Shown in pieces: positions 24,523 to 33,244 of a stretch of 64,000 bases of DNA. Within the stretch, counting starts at the first letter, position 1. Each line of letters starts with the position of its first letter. The DNA comes from Streptomyces sp. R33 (GTDB lineage Bacteria > Actinomycetota > Actinomycetes > Streptomycetales > Streptomycetaceae), in assembly GCF_041200175.1 (NCBI RefSeq), contig NZ_CP165727.1, positions 7,992,001 through 8,056,000 of the forward strand, read 5' to 3'. The position numbers and the translations under genes are program-made. The notes beneath the pieces were generated by a model. It was not told the origin of the DNA, made no database searches, and saw only the letters and a program-made list of their open reading frames with translations.

Positions 24523-26994
24523 TCAGACTCCGGGCGGAGTCGCCGCGCGCGCCGGGTGAGCCGTTCGCGTGGTGGCCAGCGGCACCTCCGCCCACACCTG
24601 CTTTCCGCCGCTGAGCGGTACCGAGCCCCACGACGCCGTCGTCGCCTCGACGATGAGGATTCCGCGGCCGCCCGTCGCCGACCAGTCCACGCTCGCCGGC
24701 CTGACCGGGCTGCGGGGCGAGCCGTCGTTCACGGCGATCCGCAGCCGGTCCGCGGACAGCGTCAGATCCAGCTGCACCTCTCCCTGCGTATGGGCGATCG
24801 CATTGGTGACCAGCTCGGAGACCACCAGCAGGGCGACGTCGAGTTCCGCCTCCACGCCCCACGAGCGCAGCGTGCGCGCGGCGAAACGGCGAGCGTGCTG
24901 GACGGCGTTGGGGAGCCGCCAGACGGTCCAGTTCGTCCGCATCGGGCGGGCGCGGGTGCCGTCGTAGCGCAGGAGCAGCAGCGCCACGTCGTCGTCGCGC
25001 CGGTTGACCCCCGCGAGCAGTTCGTCGGCCATCATCCCCGGGTCGGCCGGGTCCGCCATGGCCAACGCCTCGCACACCCGGCGCATGCCGTCCTCCAGAC
25101 GGACGTTGGACGACTCGACCATGCCGTCCGTCAGCAGGGCGAGCACGGCCCCCGGGACCAGGCCGACCTCCGTCATGGGGAATGCGGTGTCCGTGACCAC
25201 TCCCAGCGGCGGTCCTCCTTCCACCGTCATCTCCGCGGTGGTGCCGTCCGGGTTGCGCAGGATCGGCTGCGGGTGACCGGCGCGGACGAACCAGGCGATG
25301 CCCTCCTCCATGTCCAGGTCCACGTACAGACAGGTGGCGAACAGGTCCGTCTCCATGCCGACGAGCAGCCGGTTGGCCCGGGCGATGACCACATCGGGCG
25401 GGTGGCGCTCCACGGCGTAGGCCCTCACGGCCGTCCGCATCTGGCCCATGATGGTCGCAGCCCCGGCGCTGTGCCCCTGCACATCGCCGATGACGAGCGC
25501 CACGTGGCCGTCGCCGAGCGGGATCACGTCGTACCAGTCGCCGCCCACCTCGAGCCCCACGGTCGCGGGCAGATACCGGGCGACGGCCACCCCGCCGGGC
25601 AGCGACGGGAGTTTGCGCGGTAGCAGGCTGCGCTGGAGCATGGTGGCGAGTTCATGGCCGGCGTCCAGCGCGTGCGCGCGCGTGAGCGCCTGCCCCACCA
25701 GCCCCGCCGTGGCGGTGAGCAGGGACCGCTCCTCCGGTCCGAACCGGTGCTGACCGTCCCACCCCACGAGGCAGACCCCGACCATCCGGCCGTCCGCCGG
25801 CAGCGGCAGGACCGCGAGCCCGCCGGGCCCGATCCCCGCGAGAGCGGGTTCGAGGTCCGCACCCGGCGGCCACAGGCTCACGTGGCCCTCCCGCAGCACG
25901 CTCTGCAGCGTGGGCAGGTCGTGCATCGAGGCGTCCGGCCACTCGGACCGCCATTCCGAACGCCACATGTCCGGCCACGCCTGCGGATCCGGAGGATCGA
26001 GGACGGTGACCACGAGCCGGTCGGCCTCCAGTTCCGCGACCGCCACCCGGCTCGCGTCCAGCGGGCCGCGCAGGGAGTTGACGACCATTTGGCTGACGTC
26101 CCTGATGGTCGTCGCGCCGGCCAGCTGGGCGGACAGCCGCTGCACGATGGAGACTTCGTCGGCGCTGGGGCGCAGGTAGGAGGCGTCGGCCACCACGCCG
26201 AGGACCCGTACGGGGGTGCCGTCGTCGTCGGTGATCACCCGGCACCGCAGGCCCAGCCAGCGCAGTTCACCCCCCGGCCGGCGGATGCGGAACGCCAGCT
26301 GCTGCGGACCCGACGTCAGCCTGTCGGGTTCGACGATGGCCATCAGCGCAGGGACGTCGTCCGGTACGGCACTCTCGAGCAGCGTCTCCACCTTGCCGTC
26401 GAACCGGTCGGGCGGGATGCCGAGCATCTCCAGCACGCGCGCGTGCGCCTCCATGCGGCCGGTGCCGAGTTCCAGGATGAACGCGCCGCCCCGGAGCGGG
26501 ACCAACGTGTGCCCCCGCAGGGGGCGCGGGGCCGGGCGCCCGGGCGCATGGGCGGCCGCCGATGCGAGTCCGGCGGCGACCTGGTCGGCGTACAGCTCCA
26601 GCAGGCTCCGGCGGTCGTTGCTGAACCCCTCGGGGACGTCACCGGCGACGATCAGACAGCCCAGCTCCTGGGCGCCGTGCCCGAGCGGCAGGGCGCCCAG
26701 TGAGAGCCTGGCCGGAGATGGCTTGACGGAGTCCTCCCGGACCCGGCCGGGGAAGTGGTGCGGGTCCTCCTCGACGTACGCTGCGAGTTCCTTCGGGTTC
26801 AGCCACAGTGGGCGGCCCGAGCGGTAGGCCTCGGCGGCCGGGGAGTGCCCGTCCACGGAGAGGACCGCCGGCAGGCCGTACAGCATGGAGGGCTTTCCGG
26901 TCAGCTCGGCCAGATGGAGTTCCTCGCGGCCGTCGGCGAGCACGTAGACAGCGGCCAGCTCAGCCCCGCAGAACGCAAAGCGCTGCCTCGTCAC
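24523..26994 (-). CDS. Multidomain SpoIIE-type PP2C phosphatase with GAF, PAS and HATPase domains
   Basis: 823 residues from GTG 26994. Apparent order: N-terminal GAF-like region (about 5-145), PAS (about 160-275), GAF (about 285-450), PP2C/SpoIIE phosphatase (about 470-690; GGDWYDVIPLGDGHVALVIG, LTDGMVES and RRDDDVALLLL carry the metal-binding acids) and a C-terminal GHKL ATPase (about 700-815; LDVALLVVSELVTNAIAHTQ, ATGGRGILIVE). This is the Streptomyces pattern in which one protein can both dephosphorylate an anti-anti-sigma factor and bind or phosphorylate partners. No sigma or STAS gene lies beside it. Cytosolic; the sensed signal is unknown. Confidence 0.9.
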   Translation of the reverse strand: MTRQRFAFCGAELAAVYVLADGREELHLAELTGKPSMLYGLPAVLSVDGHSPAAEAYRSGRPLWLNPKELAAYVEEDPHHFPGRVREDSVKPSPARLSLGALPLGHGAQELGCLIVAGDVPEGFSNDRRSLLELYADQVAAGLASAAAHAPGRPAPRPLRGHTLVPLRGGAFILELGTGRMEAHARVLEMLGIPPDRFDGKVETLLESAVPDDVPALMAIVEPDRLTSGPQQLAFRIRRPGGELRWLGLRCRVITDDDGTPVRVLGVVADASYLRPSADEVSIVQRLSAQLAGATTIRDVSQMVVNSLRGPLDASRVAVAELEADRLVVTVLDPPDPQAWPDMWRSEWRSEWPDASMHDLPTLQSVLREGHVSLWPPGADLEPALAGIGPGGLAVLPLPADGRMVGVCLVGWDGQHRFGPEERSLLTATAGLVGQALTRAHALDAGHELATMLQRSLLPRKLPSLPGGVAVARYLPATVGLEVGGDWYDVIPLGDGHVALVIGDVQGHSAGAATIMGQMRTAVRAYAVERHPPDVVIARANRLLVGMETDLFATCLYVDLDMEEGIAWFVRAGHPQPILRNPDGTTAEMTVEGGPPLGVVTDTAFPMTEVGLVPGAVLALLTDGMVESSNVRLEDGMRRVCEALAMADPADPGMMADELLAGVNRRDDDVALLLLRYDGTRARPMRTNWTVWRLPNAVQHARRFAARTLRSWGVEAELDVALLVVSELVTNAIAHTQGEVQLDLTLSADRLRIAVNDGSPRSPVRPASVDWSATGGRGILIVEATTASWGSVPLSGGKQVWAEVPLATTRTAHPARAATPPGV

Positions 26995-27107
26995 GGTCTG
27001 TAACGCCTTTCTGCGAGAGCAGCCGCGGTCGGCCGCCCTCCCTCCATGCTGTCGCGCCCTACACGCTCAGGGCGAGTCGGGAGCGGGCAGAGGGGGCATG
27101 ACCGTTC

Positions 27108-27947
27108 TCAGCGGAACGCGGAGACACTGCGGGCGGCCCAGTCCGCGAAGGGGCGCGGGGCGCGGCCGAGGATCCGCTGCACGTCCGGGCTGACGCGCAG
27201 CTCGGCCGGGTTCGGGGAGCCGAGAATGTCCAGGGTGTCCTCGGCGAGTTCCACCGGCATGCTCTGGGCCATGGCTGCCTTGGCCTCGTCGCGGGTGAGC
27301 TCGTGAAACCGCACCGGCGAGCCCAGCGCGGCGGCGATGGCTTCCGCCTGCTGCCGAGGGGTGATCCTCTCCGGGCCGGTCAGCTCGTACACGCCGCCGG
27401 TGTGGCGGTGATCCAGCAAGCACGCCGCCGCGACCTCGGCGATGTCCGCCGGGTCGATGACCGGTACCCCGACGTCACCGAAGGGCGCGGCGACGACCCC
27501 CTGCGCGCGGACGGACTCGGCCCACCACAGGGCGTTGGAGGCGAAGCCGCCCGGCCGGAGGATGGCCCAGTCCAGGCCGGACTCCCGCAGTACGTCCTCC
27601 ACCGCGCGCAGCGCGATCCGCGTCGGGCCGAAGGGCCTGGTGGCCACGCCCTGCGAGGAGAGCAGGACGACCCGGCGGACCCCGCCGGCCGCGGCTTGGC
27701 GGATGACATCGGCCGGGTCGGCTCCGGCGGCGTGCAAGCCGCCGGACAGCAGCAGAAACAGCGCCTTCGCCCCGGCCAGCGCGGGCTCGAGGCCGGCCGG
27801 CTCGGCCAGGTCTGCCGCCACGTGGCGGACGCCGTCCGGCATGGCCGCCGCGTGCCGCGACACCGCCGTCACCTGCCGTCCCGCCTCGGCCAGTGCCCGC
27901 GTCAACGGCCGCCCCACATTCCCGGTGGCCCCGGTCACCACGATCAT
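27108..27947 (-). CDS. NmrA-like NAD(P)-binding protein
   Basis: 279 residues. Rossmann start MIVVTGATGNVGRPLTRALA with the GxxGxxG loop, then VVLLSSQGVATRPFG and LDWAILRPGGFASNALWWAE, as in atypical SDR (NmrA/QOR2-like) proteins. No classical YxxxK catalytic pair is seen, so it may sense redox cofactors or reduce quinones. It is divergent from an HxlR regulator 101 bp away and is the likely target of that repressor. Confidence 0.88.
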   Translation of the reverse strand: MIVVTGATGNVGRPLTRALAEAGRQVTAVSRHAAAMPDGVRHVAADLAEPAGLEPALAGAKALFLLLSGGLHAAGADPADVIRQAAAGGVRRVVLLSSQGVATRPFGPTRIALRAVEDVLRESGLDWAILRPGGFASNALWWAESVRAQGVVAAPFGDVGVPVIDPADIAEVAAACLLDHRHTGGVYELTGPERITPRQQAEAIAAALGSPVRFHELTRDEAKAAMAQSMPVELAEDTLDILGSPNPAELRVSPDVQRILGRAPRPFADWAARSVSAFR

Positions 27948-28016
27948 GATCAGCTCCTCGCCCGTGTGCTCCGTATGTGCTCCGTGGTCTCGACGCTAGG
28001 AGAGGGGCTAACTTTT

Positions 28017-28038
28017 GGTAAGGACATACCTGTAGGTA
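28017..28038. promoter_or_regulatory. Putative HxlR operator (GGTA/TACC repeats)
   Basis: GGTA-N6-TACC-N4-GGTA forms two overlapping dyads between the divergent NmrA-like and HxlR genes, 11 bp before the HxlR start. HxlR-type regulators usually bind GTA...TAC dyads, so this is the probable shared operator. Confidence 0.6.
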
Positions 28039-28048
28039 AGCTCATCAC

Positions 28049-28420
28049 ATGGAGGAAGGCGCGCAGCTCACACGACCCGAGGCGGTACAGCGGTATGAGG
28101 TGTTTCACACCGACTGCCCCGCGCGCGACGTGGTCGACCACGTGACCAGCAGGTGGGGCATCTGGGTGTTGATCTCCTTGCGGAGCAACGACCTCAGGTT
28201 CTACGAGCTGCGCGAGAGCATCCGGGGCATCAGCGAGAAGATGCTCGCCCAGACCCTGCGCGCGCTGGTTCAGGACGGCCTGGTCTGGCGGGAGGTCGAA
28301 CCGACGACACCGCCCCAGGTCACGTACGGACTGACCGAGTTCGGCCGGGACATCAGCGAACCGCTGACGGAGCTGTTCGACCGGATCACGCGGCGGCTGC
28401 CGCCCCGCAGCGCGGGATAG
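28049..28420 (+). CDS. HxlR family transcriptional regulator
   Basis: 123 residues. The winged-helix core reads SRWGIWVLISLRSNDLRFYE, REISIRG-like recognition ESIRGISEKMLAQTLRALVQ and the wing YGLTEFGRD. A Cys in TDCPARD near the N-terminus matches the position of the conserved redox Cys of HxlR/HypR-type regulators, so thiol sensing is possible. It is divergent from the NmrA-like gene and probably represses it and itself. Confidence 0.92.
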   Translation: MEEGAQLTRPEAVQRYEVFHTDCPARDVVDHVTSRWGIWVLISLRSNDLRFYELRESIRGISEKMLAQTLRALVQDGLVWREVEPTTPPQVTYGLTEFGRDISEPLTELFDRITRRLPPRSAG

Positions 28421-28448
28421 CGGGGCGGCAGCTGGCGGCGCCCGCGCG

Positions 28449-29543
28449 TCAGACGGTGCCCTGCCCTGCGCCGGGCCGCTTCTTCTGCCCGTCCACCACG
28501 GCCCGCTCCAACACCGCCGTGCGCTCGATCACCGTGCCCGCCTTGATCCCGTCGTTCTCCCTGATCTGCACGCCCCGGCTGCCGAGGTAGGCGTACGTCG
28601 AACGGTCGAAGACCCACTCGGTGCGCTCGCCCCGCTGCTCGTCGAGCCGGGCCAGTGCGATGCCGTCGCGCCCCGCCGCGTCCTGGGAGTGCTGGACGAC
28701 GACCACGCCCGGGATCTTGGCGGCCGCCTGGTAGAGGGCGGCGGCGATGGGCGCCGGGGCGAGCTGCTCGTGCAGGATCGACCCGATCTCCTGAAACGCC
28801 TGCTGGTCGCGGTCCCCGCTCTCGCCGACCGCCGCGTAGGCCGCCTTCAGCAGGGCGTCCGGGTCGGCGTTCTGCGCCTTCAGCCAGTCGTACGAGAAGT
28901 TCGCCGTCTCGCCCGGTACGTCCTGGCCGTTCTTCGGCTTGGACTGCGGGGCGTCCTTGTCCAGGGTGATCCCGCCCTTGGGCTGCTGCCCGGGCTCGTC
29001 CAGCCAGCCCTTCGTGCCGTCCGGGGACTTCCAGACCTCCCGCGTGTGCAGCGGCTGCACCCAGGTCTTGGACTCGTTCTTGTCGACGTCGTGCGAAATG
29101 GCCAGGTACGAGACCTGGCTCTTGACGTACACGTACTGGCCGGGCCCCGGCTCCGGCAGCCGGCCCGTCGAAGCGGTGGCGGCGATCTGCCGCACGGTGG
29201 TGGCCACCTGCTCCGCACTGCCCGCCTCCACGGCGACCACCGGCGCCTCGACCCGCCCCGCCCGCCCGGGACCGGCGGAGCCCGCGCCCGTGTTGAAGAC
29301 GACCACGGCGGCCAGCGCGGCGGCCGTGACCGGTACGCCGAACACCAGGGCCCGGCGTACCGGCCGACGGGAGAGGGGGCCGGGGGTGGTGTCCGCGGCG
29401 GAATTCCGGAACTCGTTCATGAGGTGCTCCTCAAGAAGGCGCTGACGGTCGAGCGGCAGTTCCGGGCTCCCCGGGGGCGGCAGCAGCCGGCCCAGCTCCG
29501 CGTGGTCCAGCGACTCGTCCCGCCGCCATGTCCTGCGGATCAT
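28449..29543 (-). CDS. CU044_5270-type membrane-anchored partner of ECF sigma factor
   Basis: 364 residues. A short cytoplasmic N-terminus (about 1-62) is followed by one membrane helix (RALVFGVPVTAAALAAVVVF, about 65-84) and a large extracytoplasmic domain (YVYVKSQVSYLAI, TREVWKSPDGTKGWLDEPG). This is the CU044_5270 family found beside ECF sigma genes in actinobacteria. Its start overlaps the sigma gene's stop by 4 bp (ATGA), so they are co-translated. By position it is likely the anti-sigma factor or surface sensor. A zinc HxxxCxxC motif is not seen. Confidence 0.85.
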   Translation of the reverse strand: MIRRTWRRDESLDHAELGRLLPPPGSPELPLDRQRLLEEHLMNEFRNSAADTTPGPLSRRPVRRALVFGVPVTAAALAAVVVFNTGAGSAGPGRAGRVEAPVVAVEAGSAEQVATTVRQIAATASTGRLPEPGPGQYVYVKSQVSYLAISHDVDKNESKTWVQPLHTREVWKSPDGTKGWLDEPGQQPKGGITLDKDAPQSKPKNGQDVPGETANFSYDWLKAQNADPDALLKAAYAAVGESGDRDQQAFQEIGSILHEQLAPAPIAAALYQAAAKIPGVVVVQHSQDAAGRDGIALARLDEQRGERTEWVFDRSTYAYLGSRGVQIRENDGIKAGTVIERTAVLERAVVDGQKKRPGAGQGTV

Positions 29544-30178
29544 CGGGTTTCCTCCTCGTGCGACTCTTGCGACCGGGCCGCAGGAGTGCGGCCGCCCTGT
29601 ACTTGTCCGGAGCGGGGTACGGGTTCCCCGATTTTTCCCAGTTCCTCCTCCGCGAGCCTGCGCAGCCGCGTCCGGGCGCGGGAGAGCCGGGAACGGACCG
29701 TGCCGACGGGCACGCCGAGCGCGGCGGCGGCCTCCGCGTAGCCGAGCCCGGACCAGACGCAGAGCGTGAAGACCTCCCGCTCGCCGCGCCGCAGCTTGCG
29801 CAGCGCGCGCTGCGCGGCGGCCAGCTGGTCGGCGTCGGCGAGGCGGGCGACGAGCTCGTCGGCGAAGTCCGGCACCGTCTCCTTGGCGGGCAGCCGCCCG
29901 AGGGCACGCTGGTGCCGGCGGGCGGCCCGCGTGGTGTTGCGCAGGACGTTCACGGCGATGCCCATGAGCCAGGGGCGCGGGCTGTCACCCTCGTCGCGCA
30001 GCTTCGCGCGCAGCCGCCAGGCCTCCATGAAGGTCAGCGAGACGACGTCCTCGGCGAGGGCCCAGTCCCCTGTGACGCGTACGGCATGCCGGTGAACCAG
30101 CTGCGCGTGATCGCGGAAGATCTCCCGGAACGCTTCCGGTTCCCCGGAGCGTATCCGGGAGTGCAATGAGTAGTTCAC
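29540..30178 (-). CDS. ECF-type RNA polymerase sigma factor
   Basis: 212 residues. Region 2 reads VHRHAVRVTGDWALAEDVVS then LTFMEAWRLR, and region 4 reads GYAEAAAALGVPVGTVRSRL then SRARTRLRRL. The two-domain architecture without region 3 defines ECF sigma factors. It directs polymerase to a small regulon, probably under control of the overlapping membrane partner. The gap to the histidine kinase gene upstream is only 44 bp, so its promoter probably lies inside that neighbour's 3' end. Confidence 0.93.
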   Translation of the reverse strand: MNYSLHSRIRSGEPEAFREIFRDHAQLVHRHAVRVTGDWALAEDVVSLTFMEAWRLRAKLRDEGDSPRPWLMGIAVNVLRNTTRAARRHQRALGRLPAKETVPDFADELVARLADADQLAAAQRALRKLRRGEREVFTLCVWSGLGYAEAAAALGVPVGTVRSRLSRARTRLRRLAEEELGKIGEPVPRSGQVQGGRTPAARSQESHEEETR

Positions 30179-30222
30179 GTCAGCAGTTGTCCGCCCGAGC
30201 CGGGAGGTTCCCGTGGCTCATG

Positions 30223-31341
30223 TCACATGGTGGTGGCACCCGGCCGGGGGCGAGGCGATGTCCACGGCGTGCCGGGAAGCCGGACCGTGACGAGGAGACC
30301 GCCGGCGGGGCGGGGGGCGAGGTCGAGGGTCCCGTCGTGGGCGCGGACGACGCTGTGCACGATGGCCAGGCCCAGGCCGACGCCGGCGTGTTCGTCGGTG
30401 CGTACGCGTTCCGTTCCGCGCTGGAAGGGTTCGGTGAGGGTCGGTACCAGTTCCGGCGGGAGCCGACTGCCCGTGTTCTCGACCCGCAGCACGCTCGTGT
30501 CGCCCTGCGCCTCGGTATGGACGGTCACGGTGCCGCCGGCGGGGAGGTTGTGGACGACGGCGTTCTGGACGAGGTTCGTCACCATCCGCAGCAGGAGCTC
30601 CGCGGAGCCGCTGGTCCGCGCCGCCCCACCGGTGACCTCGAGCGTGATCCGCCGCTGTTCGGCGAGGGGGAGCAGCGTTTCGGCGGCTTCTTCGGCGAGG
30701 AGGGAGAGGTCGACGCTCTCGCGGGTGAAGTTTCCGCTGTCGCCTCGGCTGAGCAGCAGGAGGGCCTCGGTGAGGTCGATCGCCCGCGTATTGACAGTGT
30801 GCAGGCGTTCGATGAGTTCGTCCCGGTTCCGCGTGGGGTCCTTGCGGGCGACGTCGAGGAGCGTACGCGAGATCGCCAGCGGGGTGCGCAGCTCGTGGGA
30901 GGCGTTGGCGGCGAACCTCTGCTGCTCGGCGACGTGGGACTCGAGTTGTCGGAGCATCGAGTCGAACGCGTCGGAGAGTTCCCGGAATTCGTCCTGGCGG
31001 CCCTTCATGCGGATCCGGTGGGACAGCGACCCGTTCTCCGCCCTCCGGGCCGCGTCCGTGATCTGTGTGAGGGGGGCGAGCATCCGGCCGGCGAGGATCC
31101 ATCCTCCGACGAGGCCGAACACGAGCAGGAAGGCCATCGCCACGGCCGCGGCGGGGGCGAAGGTGTGCACGAGGAGGTAGCGGTTGGGCGAGATCCCGAG
31201 CAGGCCCTGGGAGTTGTCGGGTACGTAGCGCAGCAGGAACACCCACACCACGGTCAGCAGGAGAGCGCCGGCGACGGCGAGGAATCCGGCGTAGCTGAGG
31301 GTGAGTTTCAGGCGGGCGCTGAGCCCCGGGCGTCTATGCAT
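30223..31341 (-). CDS. Sensor histidine kinase
   Basis: 372 residues. Two membrane helices (about 10-35 and 65-88) enclose a short extracellular loop, followed by a HAMP domain. The dimerisation box has the phospho-His in FAANASHELRTPLAISRTLL, and the ATPase domain has N-box NLVQNAVVHNLP and G-box VGLGLAIVHS. The start overlaps the response-regulator stop by 8 bp. With the small loop it may sense membrane or envelope state. It belongs to the VanZ-regulator-kinase operon. Confidence 0.93.
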   Translation of the reverse strand: MHRRPGLSARLKLTLSYAGFLAVAGALLLTVVWVFLLRYVPDNSQGLLGISPNRYLLVHTFAPAAAVAMAFLLVFGLVGGWILAGRMLAPLTQITDAARRAENGSLSHRIRMKGRQDEFRELSDAFDSMLRQLESHVAEQQRFAANASHELRTPLAISRTLLDVARKDPTRNRDELIERLHTVNTRAIDLTEALLLLSRGDSGNFTRESVDLSLLAEEAAETLLPLAEQRRITLEVTGGAARTSGSAELLLRMVTNLVQNAVVHNLPAGGTVTVHTEAQGDTSVLRVENTGSRLPPELVPTLTEPFQRGTERVRTDEHAGVGLGLAIVHSVVRAHDGTLDLAPRPAGGLLVTVRLPGTPWTSPRPRPGATTM

Positions 31342-32050
31342 GCGTACTGCCGGGGCCGAAGTCGTCCTTGCCGGGGGCGGTGGTGTCCGTACCGGTGTCG
31401 ATCCGGTAGCCGACGCCGGGCACCGTGGCGATGATCCATGGTTCGCCGAGCCGTTTGCGCAGTGCGGAGACCGTGATGCGTACGGCGTTGGTGAGGGGGT
31501 CGGCGTTCTCGTCCCAGGCTCGTTCCAGCAGCTCTTCGGCGCTGACGACCCCGCCCTCGGCGGCGACGAGGACTTCCAGCACGGCGAACTGTTTGCGGGT
31601 GAGCGCGACGTAGCGTCCGTCGCGGAAGACCTCCCGGCGGAAGGGGTCGAGCCGCAGGCCCGCGATCTCGCGGACCGGGGGCCGGGCGTACGCGCGTCTG
31701 CGGTCCAGCGCCCTCAGCCGCAGGACGAGCTCCCGCAGCTCGAACGGTTTGGTGAGGTAGTCGTCGGCGCCGAGCCCGAACCCGGAAGCCTTGTCGTCGA
31801 TCCGGTCGGCAGCAGTGAGCATGAGGATCGGGATGCCGCTGCCGGAGGCGACGATGCGCCGGGCGACCTCGTCGCCCGAGGGACCGGGGATGTCGCGGTC
31901 GAGGACCGCGAGGTCGTAGGAATGGACGCTGAGCAGTTCCAGGGCGGAGTCGCCGTCGCCGGCGATGTCGGCGGCGATCGCCTCGAGCCGCAGGCCGTCA
32001 CGGACGGCTTCGGCCAGGTAGGGCTCGTCCTCCACGATCAGTACGCGCAT
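31334..32050 (-). CDS. OmpR-type response regulator
   Basis: 238 residues. The receiver domain has the acidic pair in VEDEPYL, phospho-Asp in VLDRDIPG and conserved Lys in DDYLTKPFELRELV. The C-terminal winged helix has YVALTRKQFAVLEVLV and VRITVSALRKRLG. It pairs with the overlapping kinase. Two TGTGCA direct repeats 12 bp apart lie about 50-60 bp upstream (32098-32103 and 32110-32115) and could be its own binding site. Confidence 0.94.
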   Translation of the reverse strand: MRVLIVEDEPYLAEAVRDGLRLEAIAADIAGDGDSALELLSVHSYDLAVLDRDIPGPSGDEVARRIVASGSGIPILMLTAADRIDDKASGFGLGADDYLTKPFELRELVLRLRALDRRRAYARPPVREIAGLRLDPFRREVFRDGRYVALTRKQFAVLEVLVAAEGGVVSAEELLERAWDENADPLTNAVRITVSALRKRLGEPWIIATVPGVGYRIDTGTDTTAPGKDDFGPGSTHA

Positions 32051-32097
32051 GTCTGAAGCCTAAGCAGCGGAACATATCGCCGACGTATGCAGAGACA

Positions 32098-32117
32098 TGT
32101 GCAAAAGCGTGTGCACA
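32098..32117. promoter_or_regulatory. Direct repeats and GTGTGCACAC palindrome upstream of response regulator
   Basis: TGTGCA occurs twice, 12 bp apart; OmpR-type regulators bind direct repeats about one helical turn apart. The second copy is part of a perfect palindrome GTGTGCACAC. The site lies in an AT-rich 80-bp gap between vanZ-like and regulator genes. Confidence 0.4.
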
Positions 32118-32130
32118 CCGGATATTCGAC

Positions 32131-32835
32131 TCAGTCTGCAGGCGCCGGGGCGGGGTGGGGCCGGTCCGCCGGCGCTTGCGCCGCAGTAGGCCACCAGCGG
32201 CGCGACGCCAGTGCGGCCAGTACGGCGCCGGCGGCGTTGACCAGGACGTCGTCCACGGAGGACACCCGGTCCAGCTGCAGTACGTACTGTGCGGTTTCGA
32301 CCAGGACCGAGCAGCCCGCCCCGAGCGCCAGGATCCGCGGCAGGGACGCCAGCGCCGCGAGCCGCATCGGGGCGAAGAACCCCAGCGACGCGAAGACCAG
32401 CAGGTTGCCGACGATCCCGAGCGATCCCATCGTGACCAGGTCCCGCAGCGGCACCAGGCTCACCCGGGCGGGGGCGATGCCGGGGGCGGCGCCCGGCATC
32501 ATGGTCAGCCACAGGAACGGCACCGTCCCGTGGACCATGCCCACCTCGGCCAGCGACATCCGCCACGCCCAGGTGACGCCGGCGGCCCGCCGCCGGCGCG
32601 CCAGCGCCCACACCACGAGCACGGACAACGGCAGCGCGACCAACGTCATGAGCACCACACCGTTGAACGTGTCGTAGCAGCCGTGCCACCGCCCGGCCAT
32701 GCACCGCGGAGCGGACATCATGAGCGGCCCCCGCACGACGAACACGGCGCTCGCCATCCCGGTGATGGCCAGGCTGAGGAGCAGGATCCTGCGCGTACGG
32801 CGGGGCCGGGCCGCCGTGGCTGCGTTGTGGTTCAT
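32131..32835 (-). CDS. VanZ-like membrane protein
   Basis: 234 residues from ATG 32835. Five hydrophobic helices are visible; conserved blocks include RDLVTMGSLGIVGNLLVFAS then LGFFAPMR, and LVETAQYVLQLDRVSSVDDV then LVNAAGA, the classic VanZ signature. VanZ family proteins modify teicoplanin sensitivity and envelope properties by an unclear mechanism. The gene leads an operon with the response regulator and kinase and is divergent from the VHNR peptide gene. A longer start at 32952 adds 39 charged residues and lacks support. Confidence 0.85.
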   Translation of the reverse strand: MNHNAATAARPRRTRRILLLSLAITGMASAVFVVRGPLMMSAPRCMAGRWHGCYDTFNGVVLMTLVALPLSVLVVWALARRRRAAGVTWAWRMSLAEVGMVHGTVPFLWLTMMPGAAPGIAPARVSLVPLRDLVTMGSLGIVGNLLVFASLGFFAPMRLAALASLPRILALGAGCSVLVETAQYVLQLDRVSSVDDVLVNAAGAVLAALASRRWWPTAAQAPADRPHPAPAPAD

Positions 32836-33044
32836 GCCCCCATCGGAGACGGAGGGCCGTTGCGGTGGTGTATCCGATTTCCGATACGCCGGCGATACCC
32901 GGCCCCGTGCCGTATTCCCGGACCGGGACCGCCGGGCGAACCCGTGAGCCATCCACGAGGATTCGTGAGGAATGCACCTGGGTGGCGGTGCCGAATTCCC
33001 GTAACTTATTTCTCGTACCTGACAGCCAAACGGGAGGAACTTCC

Positions 33045-33164
33045 ATGATCTCGACCGTCAAGACCAACGTCATCTGCGCCGTCGTTCACAACCGCGCCGT
33101 GGTCCACAACCGCGCGGTGGTGCACAACCGTGCGGTCGTCCACAACCGTTCGGTCGCCAAGTGA
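33045..33164 (+). CDS. Putative RiPP precursor peptide with AVVHNR repeats
   Basis: 39 residues starting at ATG 33045 with GGGAGGAA at ideal spacing, so it is well set for translation. The first ten residues (MISTVKTNVI) and C11 form a short leader-like part. Then come four consecutive AVVHNR hexapeptides and a tail SVAK. The DNA repeats differ at wobble positions, so the peptide repeat itself is under selection. It lies 80 bp before a fused YcaO cyclodehydratase, with a strong hairpin between. Position and repeats indicate a multi-core precursor. No known RiPP class with this core was recognised; the repeats have no Cys, Ser or Thr. Confidence 0.75.
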   Translation: MISTVKTNVICAVVHNRAVVHNRAVVHNRAVVHNRSVAK

Positions 33165-33188
33165 CGCTGACCCTCTGAGGTCGCTCGA

Positions 33189-33219
33189 CCACGGTCCCGG
33201 GTTTCCCCCGGGACCGTGG
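33189..33219 (+). terminator. Attenuator-like hairpin between precursor and YcaO genes
   Basis: CCACGGTCCCGGG (33189-33201) and CCCGGGACCGTGG (33207-33219) are perfect 13-bp arms around TTTCC. Placed 24 bp after the precursor stop and 25 bp before the YcaO start, it would stop or stabilise most transcripts and give more precursor than enzyme mRNA. Confidence 0.8.
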
Positions 33220-33244
33220 CACTTTGCACCAGGAGTCAGTTTCT

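Noticed and set aside
33087..33160. Short repeats in the AVVHNR gene as a CRISPR or tandem DNA repeat
   Set aside because: The units are 18 bp with no spacers, vary only at wobble positions and keep one reading frame, so they are coding repeats.
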